Source: Litorimonas sp947503715
GTDB lineage: Bacteria > Pseudomonadota > Alphaproteobacteria > Caulobacterales > Maricaulaceae
Length of the DNA stretch: 64,000 bases
Assembly (NCBI RefSeq): GCF_050271975.1
Contig: NZ_CP189850.1
Span: forward strand, 806,001-870,000
Direction: 5' to 3'
Shown here: positions 43,575 through 51,877 of the stretch, one piece after another
Position numbering within the stretch: position 1 is the first letter of the stretch
Layout of the letters: every line of letters begins with the position of its first letter
Notes under the pieces: generated by a model
Database searches by the model: none
What the model saw: only the letters and a program-made list of their open reading frames with translations
What the model was told of the DNA's origin: nothing
Program-made: the position numbers and the translations under genes

Positions 43575-44387
43575 TTAGGACTTGGGCTTCGGTCCCGGTT
43601 TCTTGCGCGGCGTGCCATCTTTTTTGAGGAGATTGCCGTCCGCATCGCGAGGAGCTTTCGAACCTGGCTTTGGACCGCGTTTCTTTGGGGCTGTTTTCGC
43701 TTTCGTTGTCGTCGTCGTTTTGGTCTTGTTCTTTGACCCAGCCGGACGGCCCCGTTTTTTCGGCGTAGCCGAGCTTGCAGGTTTCGGTTTGTTGGTTGAC
43801 CCTTTTGGTCGTCCCCGTTTCTTCGGCGTATCAGCGGCGCTGGGTTCCAGAATTTTGACGGGTGTCGGGTCCTGATCCGGATGCGGAACGCTGCCTTTAC
43901 CCATAATAGATTCTGTTTTTTCCTTTGAAGATTGAGTCACGGATTTCGCCTTGGCCTGAACCGTATCGGCCATATCGTCGACATTCTCGCGCACGGATTT
44001 TGTCGCAGCGCTGGCTTTCTCGCTCACGGATTTTGTGGCTTCCCGCGTTCGTGCGGCGGCCATTTCTGCAGCCTTGCGGGCCTCCAGCATCGGGTCAATA
44101 TCGGCGAGTTCGGATTTTCCTTTATCGGGCGAAAGGTTGTCATTAATTCGGAAGATCGCAACAACAAGCTCCGCGACGATCCGAATGACCAGTAAAGTAA
44201 ACAGGATCTTTGCAATAAAACTCACGGGTCCAATGAACCAGTTAAGTGGATGGAGTTGGACGGCGTCCACAGCCTGAACAAGATATTTAAGTCCGTAATA
44301 TACGATTGCCAACCAGAAGGCAGGAACGATTAATTTCTCTTTGAATAATTTATCGAAAGAGAAAAAGAAATTTACAAGATTTTTCAT
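43575..44387 (-). CDS. DUF4282-like membrane protein fused to C-terminal AT-hook repeats
   Basis: A 270-residue protein. Two hydrophobic segments (about residues 21-40 and 51-80: FWLAIVYYGLKYLVQAV, FIAKILFTLLVIRIVAELVVAIF) form a DUF4282-like membrane part. Residues 100-165 are a charged helix with repeated AATKSVSEKASAATKSVREN units. From 187 on come AT-hook-type repeats: KKRGRPKGS (RGRP at 191-194), KKRGRPAGS (212-215), KKRGPKPGS (237-242) and RKKPGPKP (263-268), joined by Thr/Lys-rich linkers. RGRP cores bind the minor groove of AT-rich DNA, so this looks like an inner-membrane protein with a DNA-binding cytoplasmic tail. Its function is unknown. Confidence 0.82.
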   Translation of the reverse strand: MKNLVNFFFSFDKLFKEKLIVPAFWLAIVYYGLKYLVQAVDAVQLHPLNWFIGPVSFIAKILFTLLVIRIVAELVVAIFRINDNLSPDKGKSELADIDPMLEARKAAEMAAARTREATKSVSEKASAATKSVRENVDDMADTVQAKAKSVTQSSKEKTESIMGKGSVPHPDQDPTPVKILEPSAADTPKKRGRPKGSTNKPKPASSATPKKRGRPAGSKNKTKTTTTTKAKTAPKKRGPKPGSKAPRDADGNLLKKDGTPRKKPGPKPKS

Positions 44388-44433
44388 GCCGTTGGACCCA
44401 ATTGAAATTCAATTGACATTGTCCCTAACCCAT

Positions 44434-44457
44434 TAAAAAACGGGCCGCAAGGCCCGC
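44434..44457 (-). terminator. Rho-independent terminator of the M23 peptidase gene
   Basis: On the minus strand GCGGGCC-TTGC-GGCCCG is followed by TTTTTT. It lies 68 bases past the M23 stop and before the DUF4282/AT-hook gene. Confidence 0.88.
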
Positions 44458-44524
44458 TCTCTTTGCGATTAATTTCTGAGTTAATTTATAGATATTAAAT
44501 TCGCAACCTTGAAGAGGTGAAAAA

Positions 44525-45916
44525 TTATTCCGGCAGCGCTTCTGCGGTTAAAGTCGCACCGATGGCCGGCGCGGGTTGAATAATTTCCGATGTGTCACGC
44601 ATCGCTTCAATTTCAACACGACGGGCTTTGAAATCAGGCATCTGGTCTTTGGACAATGGCTTGCCTGATAGTTGTGAGAGTTTGCGTGGATTAATCTTCT
44701 TGCCGTGATGGATGACTTCATAATGCAAATGCGGTCCGGTGGAGCGGCCCGTTGTGCCGACATAGCCGATGACTTGGTCTTGCTTGACATAGGCACCGGA
44801 TTTCACGCCACGGGCAAACCCCTGAAGATGCGCATAGGCGGTTTTATACCCATCCGTGTGACGAATGCGGATATAATTGCCAAAGCTGCCATAGCGATTG
44901 GCGCGCTCTACCGTGCCTGACCCCGCCGCCAGAATGGGCGTGCCGCGCGGCGCGGCGAAATCCACACCGGCATGCATTTTGCGATAGCCGAGGATTGGAT
45001 GTTTGCGGCGGCCATAGCTGGATGACAGGCGCGCACCATTGACGGGTGTCGCGCGGAGCTTCCGCTTCGCCGTCTTACCGACCGCATCGTAGAAATTCTC
45101 GCGCCCCTTGGCGTCTTCAAATAACCAATATTCAGATTGCTTCCCGCGTGGGGAGAAGGAGGTGTAGAGCAGATCTCCCGCTTTCACAATTTCGCCGCGT
45201 TGATTGCGGGCGACTTCGAAAAACATCTCAAAGGCATCACCGGGTTGGATGTCGCGTTGGAAGTCGACGGAATATTCATAGATATTCGCAAATTGTACGA
45301 CGACCTTATCCGGCGCACCGAGGCGAGTCGCATCGACGTAGAGCGAATTTTCAACGGTCGCTTTTACAGCAATCGTTTCATATTTGAATTCTGCATTCAC
45401 TTTGCGGGCTGTGTATTCCTCACCCGCACGGTCAATAAAAACGGTGCTCTCGACATTCGGTTTAAAGGTCAGGTGATCCAGCGTCTCTCCGGTAAAGTGC
45501 AAATTAAAGCTCTGGCCAGCGCGAAGGTTGCGCGGTTGGAACACATCGCCAAAAGCCTGCGTGACGCGATAAGCTTCCGTGCCCGTCAGACCGTTGCGTT
45601 GGAGGAGGGGCCCGAGATTATCACCGGGCTTGAGCTTGACAGTCTTCACTGTAGAGCTGGGCGTAAAATCAGTCTCGAGACCCATATCAAAACGCGTCAG
45701 GTCAATTTTCGGGGCGGTTATGGTTTCCGTCACCTGAATGGGGGCAGTTTCCGTCTGGCCATCGGGCATAAAGATAAAACCGATAACAGAGGCCGCCGCC
45801 GCGACCATCAAAAACCGAAATCTGTTTTCCGTTGGAATAACGGTATGTCGAAAAGTTGCAAAAGCCACAGCCCGCTCTTTGAGCGCGTCTTTTATCCGAT
45901 GTGATGTCTCAGTCAT
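44525..45916 (-). CDS. M23-family peptidoglycan endopeptidase (LytM/MepM-like)
   Basis: A 463-residue protein starting at ATG 45916 (a longer frame to 45973 lacks support). The N-terminal cytoplasmic part is followed by one membrane helix (FRFLMVAAAASVIGFIFMP, about residues 33-51). An OapA/LysM-like segment follows (KLKPGDNLGPLLQRNGLTGTEAYRVTQAFGDVF), then a Csd3-like domain and the M23 domain with HAGVDFAAPRGTPILAAGSG, AYAHLQG and the zinc motif GPHLHYEV. All metal residues (HxxxD, HLH) are present, so it should be an active cell-wall hydrolase. A CtrA-like box lies 75 bases upstream of the start. Confidence 0.93.
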   Translation of the reverse strand: MTETSHRIKDALKERAVAFATFRHTVIPTENRFRFLMVAAAASVIGFIFMPDGQTETAPIQVTETITAPKIDLTRFDMGLETDFTPSSTVKTVKLKPGDNLGPLLQRNGLTGTEAYRVTQAFGDVFQPRNLRAGQSFNLHFTGETLDHLTFKPNVESTVFIDRAGEEYTARKVNAEFKYETIAVKATVENSLYVDATRLGAPDKVVVQFANIYEYSVDFQRDIQPGDAFEMFFEVARNQRGEIVKAGDLLYTSFSPRGKQSEYWLFEDAKGRENFYDAVGKTAKRKLRATPVNGARLSSSYGRRKHPILGYRKMHAGVDFAAPRGTPILAAGSGTVERANRYGSFGNYIRIRHTDGYKTAYAHLQGFARGVKSGAYVKQDQVIGYVGTTGRSTGPHLHYEVIHHGKKINPRKLSQLSGKPLSKDQMPDFKARRVEIEAMRDTSEIIQPAPAIGATLTAEALPE

Positions 45917-45990
45917 GGTCAGCCCGGCGCTATATATCTCAAAAGGAGTTTGATTGCGCCCACACTGCATCACCCTTCCCTAAATCAGGG

Positions 45991-46005
45991 TTAACGCAAT
46001 GTTAC
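45991..46005. promoter_or_regulatory. Near-consensus CtrA box between the M23 and YdbH-like genes
   Basis: TTAA-N7-TTAC matches the Caulobacterales CtrA consensus TTAA-N7-TTAA in seven of eight positions, in the divergent promoter region of two envelope genes. Confidence 0.4.
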
Positions 46006-46095
46006 ATCCGCTGTAAACTGACCGATTTGTAAGGGTCGGTTTTATTGGTTTTGTCGCGAAACGTCCTCTATGCGTGAAATCTAGGAGGTTGGTCC

Positions 46096-49000
46096 ATTTC
46101 AACGCAAGCCAAAATCACAGCGGGAGAGGGTGCGAAACCGTCCGAGATCCGCCGCAAATGGTATTTGCGGTGGTGGGCGTGGTGCCTTTGGGTCTTGCTG
46201 ACACTGCTCATCGTGCTGGGCTGCCTTGCGGCTTGGCTCTGGTCCGAGCGTTACGATATAATGGAAGGGTATTTCATCGATAGCTTGGCTGAGGCTGGTT
46301 TTGAAGCCGAGCTGGATATCGTGTCGGCGACTGACACGCGCGCCGTGGTGCGGGATATTCGGCTTCGCCAGAATGGACAGCCCGTCATTTCGGCCCGTGA
46401 GTTGCGGTTGGACTATGCCTGGCCGGATGTTCGCGATGGAAAAGTTCTGCGCGCAGAGTTGGATCAGCCGGAGTTTACACTTCGTTTGGATGAAAATTGG
46501 CAGGCATCCGATGCGTGGTTAGTTGATTTGCTAAGACCGAAAGATGGCACCCAGATTGACGGACACGCTAATTTTCCGGCCAATGGTATCGCTCTGAATG
46601 ACGGGATCTTGACAGTTATGTCCCCGCTGGGTGAAGCCACATTTTACACAGATACAGAGATTGCCTCCGCAGATGCATTCACGCTCGCCCTGACACTCGC
46701 GCCGTCTGATCTCGCCTATCGCGGCTTTGGCGCAGAAGGGGCGGGCGTCATGGAAATCACGCGTAAAGGAAACATGTTCGAAATTGATGGACAGGTTCAG
46801 ACGGATATTTTGTCGAATGAAGAGCTGTCTATCCGCAATGCGCATATTTTTGCGAAAGGAAATATTGATCTGGAGAGTCGAGCCTATCTTGGGACGATTA
46901 AAGTTGACGGTGAAACCATTGAAAGCGAGCCTTTTGCTGCGGCTTCGGTCAATTTGGACTGGGACGGGAACATCATTTCTGACGAAAATCTCACTGCGAG
47001 CGGTACATGGGTCCTCTCGGCACAGAACGCTAAATTGCCGCGCCCTGAACGTGTTGAAGCCGTCGCGGATACGCTTTCACTATTCCCGGCGCTGAATGTT
47101 GTTCCTGTCTCGGAGCATTTCGCCGCGTCCGTGAAATCGACGATTAAAGACTTCCTCATGGGTACAGATTTAGACGCTGCCGGTCGTTTAAATTTTACGC
47201 CCGAAGGTTTCACGATCTCACCGTCAACCTCCGTGACAATAAAAAATAAGGATAATACACTCACTCTCACACCCATTGAGGCGCAGACATTTTATGAATT
47301 TGACGCAGGCTCTGAGTCCTTGCGGGCTCGCATGGAGGCCCGGTTTCAAAAACCTGTCGGTCTGACCCTGCGGGACATTGATCTGCGCGCGGGTTCTTCA
47401 AACGGATTGCGATTGGAAGGCATTGATGGATTTATCGCTCGTGTCACGACGGATAAGAACTGGCTGGCCAGCGCGACCACCACGGGGGAGGCCGTACGTT
47501 TGGGGCCGCTTTCGACTCGCGTGGATTATAGTGTGACGGAGGGGAACCCACGGAAACTCTCGCTGGATACCGGCCTCGATTATGACGGACCGCTGCCGGG
47601 TGGTGTCGTTGAGGGTTTGAACCTGGCGGGACGGATAGATATCCGGCTTTATGAAGGACGGCAATCCATCGACTTTACGCCTCGCAAGAATAAGCGTGTA
47701 ACCGTGACCCAATTGGAAACGCCGACGGATTGGACCCTGCGGGATGTGAGTTTTGATTTGCCTGCAACGCAGAAGATTTTTGTTCGAAACCGGCAAAAAT
47801 CCACGATTGCCGCGAATCTCCTAACTCCTGAATTTTCCGCAACGCGACCAGAGGATGAGACCGGCCCGTCACAACGTGTGGAGATAATGGCAGAGGCTCT
47901 CAAACTTGAGGGCGTCCTGAACCCAGACATGACGCAGGATTGGATAGCGGATTTCACGACCGTAAAATATAACAGCGAGACCCTTCCCGGGCCGGGCACA
48001 ACGGCACGCGCGCCAAAGGCCCAAGTCAACGCGCGGCTAGCTCCGAACACGCCTGCAAGTTTAGCGCTTGATGCAGTTTCTGTGACCGCCGCGACACCCC
48101 TTGTTGAAATCAATGATATGATGGTCGCGTTGAACGGGACACCGGATAATTATCTTGTCAATCACTCCAGCGGCACTGTGAAACTCATCGGCTCAGCCCT
48201 CGCGGAACAGGCGGCTGCGGCAGGCCTTGCCAGTTTCCCCGCGACGGGCACCGTTCGTTTGGCTGATGGCGCGTTTACGGGCCAAGCCCAGCTTCGTGTG
48301 GCGAAAGCGGGGAATGCAAAAGTCGATGTGGATTACACCTATGCGGGCGGGGCTGGCGAGGCGGATATTGATGTGCCCGCCATTTTGTTTGAGCCGCGCG
48401 GGCTCCAGCCGCAAGACCTCATTCCGGCTTTGCGCGGTAAGATTGCGCGGGTCACGGGGAATGCGCGCGCGCAATTTCATATCGAGTTTGCGGAGGGCGC
48501 ACTGACCGGGTCTGACGGAAAGCTTGATCTTGTGGATATGGATATCGGTACGGCGCCGGGTCCGCTAAATGGCGTAAACACGTCCATCCGATTTGACTCA
48601 CTCTGGCCCGTTCAAACGCTAGGGACGCAGACCCTGACCATGACGAGTTTCAACCCGGGCTATAACTTAAAAAATGGAGTCATGACCTACCGCTTGATCC
48701 CGGATGGCGTGGTTGTTGACGCGGCGAACTGGCCCGTCGGGAATGGACGACTTTCGCTCGACCCATTTACGTGGACCTATACAGCAGAGGAAAATCGCGT
48801 GACGATGCGGGTAGAGGATATTTCGCTCGGAGACTTCCTCGAGGATGTCGGGAATAGCAAATTAGAGGCGACGGGCACGGTTATTGGGACCTTCCCGATT
48901 GTCGTGCGCGGGGTCCAAGTCCTCGTCGAGGGCGGAGAGATTGCCGTGCCTGACGGTGGTATCATCAAATATGACGCCGACACGCCAGGCAAGAGTTACA

Positions 49001-49323
49001 CGCAGGAAGAGGCGCTGGAAATCTTCCGCGAAAAACGCAGTGAGGAATATGCGGCGCTGGCTCGTGACGCGCTGAAAGAGTTTGAATACCGCTCGCTCAG
49101 TGCCGCCGTGGACGGACCGCTGGACGGGACCGTTGCGATTGGCCTTATCTTTGACGGGTCAAACCCGAAAGTCCTGAACAGTCAGCCTTTCCGCTTTGAT
49201 CTCCGCGTCAATGGAGAGTTGCTCAACATCGCGCAGAGCTTCAACTCCAACGCCCAGATCAAATCCGAAATCCTACGCCAGACGGGGCTGGACGTTGATA
49301 AGGCGCTTCCCGAAACGCGCTAG
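46096..49323 (+). CDS. YdbH/AsmA-like intermembrane lipid-transport-type protein, apparent ATT start
   Basis: A protein of about 1075 residues. No ATG, GTG or TTG exists in frame before 46165, but a full AGGAGG (46083-46088) lies seven bases before ATT 46096, which gives a basic N-terminal tail before the membrane helix (WCLWVLLTLLIVLGCLAAWLW). The TTG at 46165 would begin right at the helix with no ribosome-binding site. The long periplasmic part is beta-rich, as in TamB/AsmA bridge proteins. The C-terminus (GQ..DMDIGTAPGPLNGVNTSI, VRGVQVLVEGGEIAVPDGGIIKYDADTPG, SLSAAVDGPLDGTVAIGL) matches the YdbH C-terminal domain. It likely helps phospholipid movement to the outer membrane. Confidence 0.85.
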   Translation: MSTQAKITAGEGAKPSEIRRKWYLRWWAWCLWVLLTLLIVLGCLAAWLWSERYDIMEGYFIDSLAEAGFEAELDIVSATDTRAVVRDIRLRQNGQPVISARELRLDYAWPDVRDGKVLRAELDQPEFTLRLDENWQASDAWLVDLLRPKDGTQIDGHANFPANGIALNDGILTVMSPLGEATFYTDTEIASADAFTLALTLAPSDLAYRGFGAEGAGVMEITRKGNMFEIDGQVQTDILSNEELSIRNAHIFAKGNIDLESRAYLGTIKVDGETIESEPFAAASVNLDWDGNIISDENLTASGTWVLSAQNAKLPRPERVEAVADTLSLFPALNVVPVSEHFAASVKSTIKDFLMGTDLDAAGRLNFTPEGFTISPSTSVTIKNKDNTLTLTPIEAQTFYEFDAGSESLRARMEARFQKPVGLTLRDIDLRAGSSNGLRLEGIDGFIARVTTDKNWLASATTTGEAVRLGPLSTRVDYSVTEGNPRKLSLDTGLDYDGPLPGGVVEGLNLAGRIDIRLYEGRQSIDFTPRKNKRVTVTQLETPTDWTLRDVSFDLPATQKIFVRNRQKSTIAANLLTPEFSATRPEDETGPSQRVEIMAEALKLEGVLNPDMTQDWIADFTTVKYNSETLPGPGTTARAPKAQVNARLAPNTPASLALDAVSVTAATPLVEINDMMVALNGTPDNYLVNHSSGTVKLIGSALAEQAAAAGLASFPATGTVRLADGAFTGQAQLRVAKAGNAKVDVDYTYAGGAGEADIDVPAILFEPRGLQPQDLIPALRGKIARVTGNARAQFHIEFAEGALTGSDGKLDLVDMDIGTAPGPLNGVNTSIRFDSLWPVQTLGTQTLTMTSFNPGYNLKNGVMTYRLIPDGVVVDAANWPVGNGRLSLDPFTWTYTAEENRVTMRVEDISLGDFLEDVGNSKLEATGTVIGTFPIVVRGVQVLVEGGEIAVPDGGIIKYDADTPGKSYTQEEALEIFREKRSEEYAALARDALKEFEYRSLSAAVDGPLDGTVAIGLIFDGSNPKVLNSQPFRFDLRVNGELLNIAQSFNSNAQIKSEILRQTGLDVDKALPETR

Positions 49324-49331
49324 CGCCTTAA

Positions 49332-50018
49332 CTAGCCGGGGCCGGATGTATTCGGTGCGCTCTGCCCGATGACAGAATCCGCGACAAAAGGATTGCTCCG
49401 ACGTTCCGCCCCAAATGTGCCCATCGGGCCATGACCGGGGACAAACCGCATCTCGTTCCCGAGGGGCCAGAGCTTTGACGTGATCGAGTCCAGCAATTGT
49501 TGATGATTGCCCTTCGGAAAATCCGTCCGCCCGATGGAGCCTTGAAACAACACATCCCCGACAAAAGCGATCTTCATGTCCTGATTGGCAATCACGATGT
49601 GGCCCGGTGTGTGACCCGGCGTGTGGAGCACGTCGAATTGCACGCCCGAAAATTCCAGCACATCGCCGTCTTCCAGATAGCGGTCCGGCACAACCGCGCG
49701 GCCCATTCCGGGATGCCCGTATTTTGCCCAGTGATTGCCGATATCATCCATCCAGAACTGGTCATCCTTATGCGGGCCAATTACTTCAACACCGAGCGTT
49801 TCGCGCAACTCATCTGCCCCGCCGGCATGATCCAGATGCCCGTGGGTCAGCCACATCGCCTTTAACGTAATGCCCATTTCCTCCAGCACGGATTTCAACC
49901 TTTCGGCTTCTCCGCCCGGATCAATCAGCACACCTTCCTTGGTGTCGACATCATAAAGCAGAGAGCAGTTCTGCTGGAACGGGGTGACGGGAATGAGTTT
50001 GAGATCAAGACGGGCCAT
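49332..50018 (-). CDS. MBL-fold hydrolase (glyoxalase II-like, YcbL type)
   Basis: A 228-residue metallo-beta-lactamase-fold protein from ATG 50018 (50027 is also possible). Metal motifs are THGHLDHAGG, HTPGHTPGH, FVGDVLFQGSIGRTDFP and PGHGPMGTFGAERRSNPF. This is the small type-II glyoxalase group that hydrolyses thioesters such as S-lactoylglutathione; the ~100-residue C-terminal domain of classical GloB is absent. It is convergent with the YdbH-like gene eight bases away. Confidence 0.92.
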   Translation of the reverse strand: MARLDLKLIPVTPFQQNCSLLYDVDTKEGVLIDPGGEAERLKSVLEEMGITLKAMWLTHGHLDHAGGADELRETLGVEVIGPHKDDQFWMDDIGNHWAKYGHPGMGRAVVPDRYLEDGDVLEFSGVQFDVLHTPGHTPGHIVIANQDMKIAFVGDVLFQGSIGRTDFPKGNHQQLLDSITSKLWPLGNEMRFVPGHGPMGTFGAERRSNPFVADSVIGQSAPNTSGPG

Positions 50019-50112
50019 AGCGTCCATGTGTGCCGCGCGGACTGTAACGTCAAGTTCACGCAGCTGTCATCATCTTGTCATCCGCAAGGTGCAAATAGAC
50101 GTCTATAGAATG

Positions 50113-50208
50113 ATTATCCCTTCCCCCTCTTCCCTTGAGGGTTCTCGGGCCGCCGCACAAACCACGTACCTTCCCCTCGACCTGTTTGTGCTGCGGCCCA
50201 ATTTTTTT
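50113..50208 (+). ncRNA. Putative small RNA 1 with C/U-rich leader and intrinsic terminator
   Basis: A near-perfect hairpin, GGGCCGCCGCACAAAC (50147-50162) with GTTTGTGCTGCGGCCC (50184-50199), is followed by AA and seven T: a strong plus-strand terminator with no gene upstream on that strand for about 800 bases. The 5' part (CCCTTCCCCCTCTTCCC) and the hairpin loop (ACCTTCCCCTCGACC) are C/U-rich, like anti-Shine-Dalgarno loops of alphaproteobacterial trans-acting sRNAs. The 5' end near the TATAGAAT at 50104 is a guess. A 45-codon frame overlaps it but lacks a ribosome-binding site. Confidence 0.45.
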
Positions 50209-50289
50209 CAAACTTTACTATGGTTAAGAATGACTCTTTTGTCATGAAACGGACAATGTTTGGACAGGTTGGCACTGTCAGATTAGAAA

Positions 50290-50397
50290 TGCTTAGGTCC
50301 GTGGGTTGCGGTGACTTCCTCCCCCCTACCCGTCACTGCACCTACGGCCCAAAATGAAAGACCCGCATCATATCCCAAATGATGCGGGTCTTTTTTA
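50290..50397 (+). ncRNA. Putative small RNA 2 with a C-rich hairpin loop and intrinsic terminator
   Basis: Arms 50296-50315 and 50332-50349 pair over about 18 base pairs with two single-base bulges, exposing a 16-base loop TTCCTCCCCCCTACCC. A 14-base-pair terminator follows (50357-50370 with 50380-50393) and then TTTTTT. The exposed CCUCCCCCC could pair with Shine-Dalgarno sequences. The boundaries and promoter are not certain (TTGGAC at 50260 may be a -35). Confidence 0.5.
50357..50396. terminator. Bidirectional terminator between the sRNA region and the peroxiredoxin gene
   Basis: AAAGACCCGCATCA / TGATGCGGGTCTTT is a perfect 14-base-pair stem with a nine-base loop, followed by T-runs on both strands (stronger on plus). 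It can end the minus-strand peroxiredoxin transcript and a plus-strand sRNA. The remaining gap 50028-50416 holds the two RNA candidates only. Confidence 0.88.
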
Positions 50398-50416
50398 TTC
50401 AGATGAGGCTGAAGCC

Positions 50417-50968
50417 TTAAGCGGCTTTTGCAACCTCGCGGCTGTTGAGGTAGGCCATCATTGTATCCGCATCGGACACTTCAAACGGGTCGGTCGGGCA
50501 GTCATCCATGAAGCCGGGCTCAATGAAAAGCTTTTCGATCTTGCCATCCACGACCAGCATGGAATAGCGCCAGGACCGCTCACCGAAACCGAGATTGTCT
50601 TTCTTGACGAGCATGTTCATGCCGCGCGTGAAGGAACCTGATCCATCGGGGAGCAATTTGACGTTCTGATTGCCCTGATCCAGACCCCATTTATACATGA
50701 CAAAGGCGTCATTCACGGAAATACAGGCGACTTCGTCGACACCGTGTTTCTGAAACTGACCATAGAGTTCGTCATAGCGGGGCAAATGAGAGGAGGAACA
50801 GGTCGGTGTGAAAGCGCCAGGCAGGGAGAAAACAACAACCGTGCGATCCTTGAAAAACTCGCCCGTGGACAGCTCTTCCCAACGGAAGGGGTTGGGGCCT
50901 TCAACAGACTCGTCCCGCACGCGCGTTTGCAATGTCACGTCAGGCACATGTGTTGGATAATCAGTCAT
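50417..50968 (-). CDS. Peroxiredoxin (Prx5-type, glutathione/glutaredoxin-dependent)
   Basis: A 183-residue redoxin. The peroxidatic Cys lies in VVFSLPGAFTPTCSSSHLPRYDELY. ISVNDAFVMYKWG and GFGERSWRYSMLVVDGKIEKLFIEPG are Prx5 family marks. It reduces hydrogen peroxide and alkyl hydroperoxides in the cytosol. A further Cys in ACISVND and CPTD could take part in resolution, but Prx5 enzymes usually rely on glutathione or glutaredoxin. It is a single-gene unit with a terminator. Confidence 0.94.
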   Translation of the reverse strand: MTDYPTHVPDVTLQTRVRDESVEGPNPFRWEELSTGEFFKDRTVVVFSLPGAFTPTCSSSHLPRYDELYGQFQKHGVDEVACISVNDAFVMYKWGLDQGNQNVKLLPDGSGSFTRGMNMLVKKDNLGFGERSWRYSMLVVDGKIEKLFIEPGFMDDCPTDPFEVSDADTMMAYLNSREVAKAA

Positions 50969-51877
50969 ACGTTTACTCTTAATTTTGAAGGTGAAAATTC
51001 AGGTGATTCCGCATTCACGAAACCGTGCGCGGGGCCTAATGAACACATGACGGATTACAAGGTTCCATCTGGCGATAGCGGTATGTTTTCACAGAGTGAC
51101 GCAGTTTTGTGCATATCGAGGTACCGAAGCGCTTGCCCTTCGGCGCCACACATCTCTCATTGCCCTGCACGTGATGCGGGGCCTATCGTGTATGAACGCA
51201 GGTTTGAGCGAGCAACCGATAAGTCTTGCATCTCCACTGCGTTGCGTGCGGGATGACAGGCGGGGGAGCCGCTGATTTGGTGGTCCTCGGAAGCGCTGGC
51301 TTCCTGTATCTCTTATTTTGTGTCCGTTTCACTCTTAATAAAACGGGATGTCCGCGTGGGTATTCAGGGTTCTGGTCGCAAACCAGATTATAAGCTAAGT
51401 TTTCGAACCCCAACGAGCCCACGCGGCGACGCCTTTTTGCACGACCGGCCGAACCATTCAGTCGGGGAACGATCAGCTCTCGATAGGCCACCCAACTCCG
51501 TCGGCATTACTCGACTTTGTCCAATGACAAGCGCCGCTTCTTTCCGATTAAGCCAATGTACACTTGACCGCCCTGTGAAAGAAGACAGGTTTAAAATTGC
51601 ACAGGTTCTCTAGGGTGTGGACGCAGTTTTTGAACATTTTTCCAATCCCCGTTTATAAGCCCGTCCACGGCCCGTTGTTTGTGAGCAAACAACATGGACC
51701 GGGGCCTTGTCCGCAACAGAGGGGGAGTCGATTAACGCAATGATTTCAACAACCCACGAGGCCCCAGCCTGCGCTGGGGACGGGCACATGTATCTCAGAA
51801 AGAAACTTGCTAATCCACGCTTATAAAACCCGCATTACCGAGGATTATCTTTTTGCTGCGCCTCAAAACGGCGTAAA
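50969..51877. other. 909-base gene-free region with several strong hairpins and REP-like palindromes
   Basis: No convincing coding region is seen on either strand. Structures include GGAAGC-GCTG-GCTTCC (51289-51304), TCTGGT/ACCAGA (51371-51387), GTTGTTTG-TGAG-CAAACAAC (51674-51693, extended by GTCCA/TGGAC to 51663-51699) and CCCCAGC-CTGC-GCTGGGG (51762-51779). The stretch 51226-51260 reads like a repeat of the 'GTCATCCCGCACGCAACGC' kind on the minus strand. It may hold a structured RNA or degenerate repeats. RNase P RNA and tmRNA signatures were looked for and not found. Confidence 0.5.

Noticed and set aside
46165..49323. TTG at 46165 as the start of the YdbH-like gene
   Set aside because: It has no ribosome-binding site and would remove the basic tail before the membrane helix; the ATT with AGGAGG upstream fits better.
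49984..50247. A plus-strand frame whose 45-codon part from 50113 overlaps sRNA candidate 1
   Set aside because: It has no ribosome-binding site, low-quality composition, and lies across a terminator hairpin.
50744..51491. Frames of 102 to 170 codons reaching into the gap after the peroxiredoxin gene
   Set aside because: They partly overlap the peroxiredoxin gene or read through REP-like sequence (VIPHATQWR-type translation), which is typical of repeats, not proteins.
51001..51877. tmRNA or RNase P RNA in the gene-free region
   Set aside because: I found no ANDN-type tag frame, no tRNA-like acceptor with TTCGA arm in proper spacing, and no conserved RNase P core (GAGGAAAGTCC).
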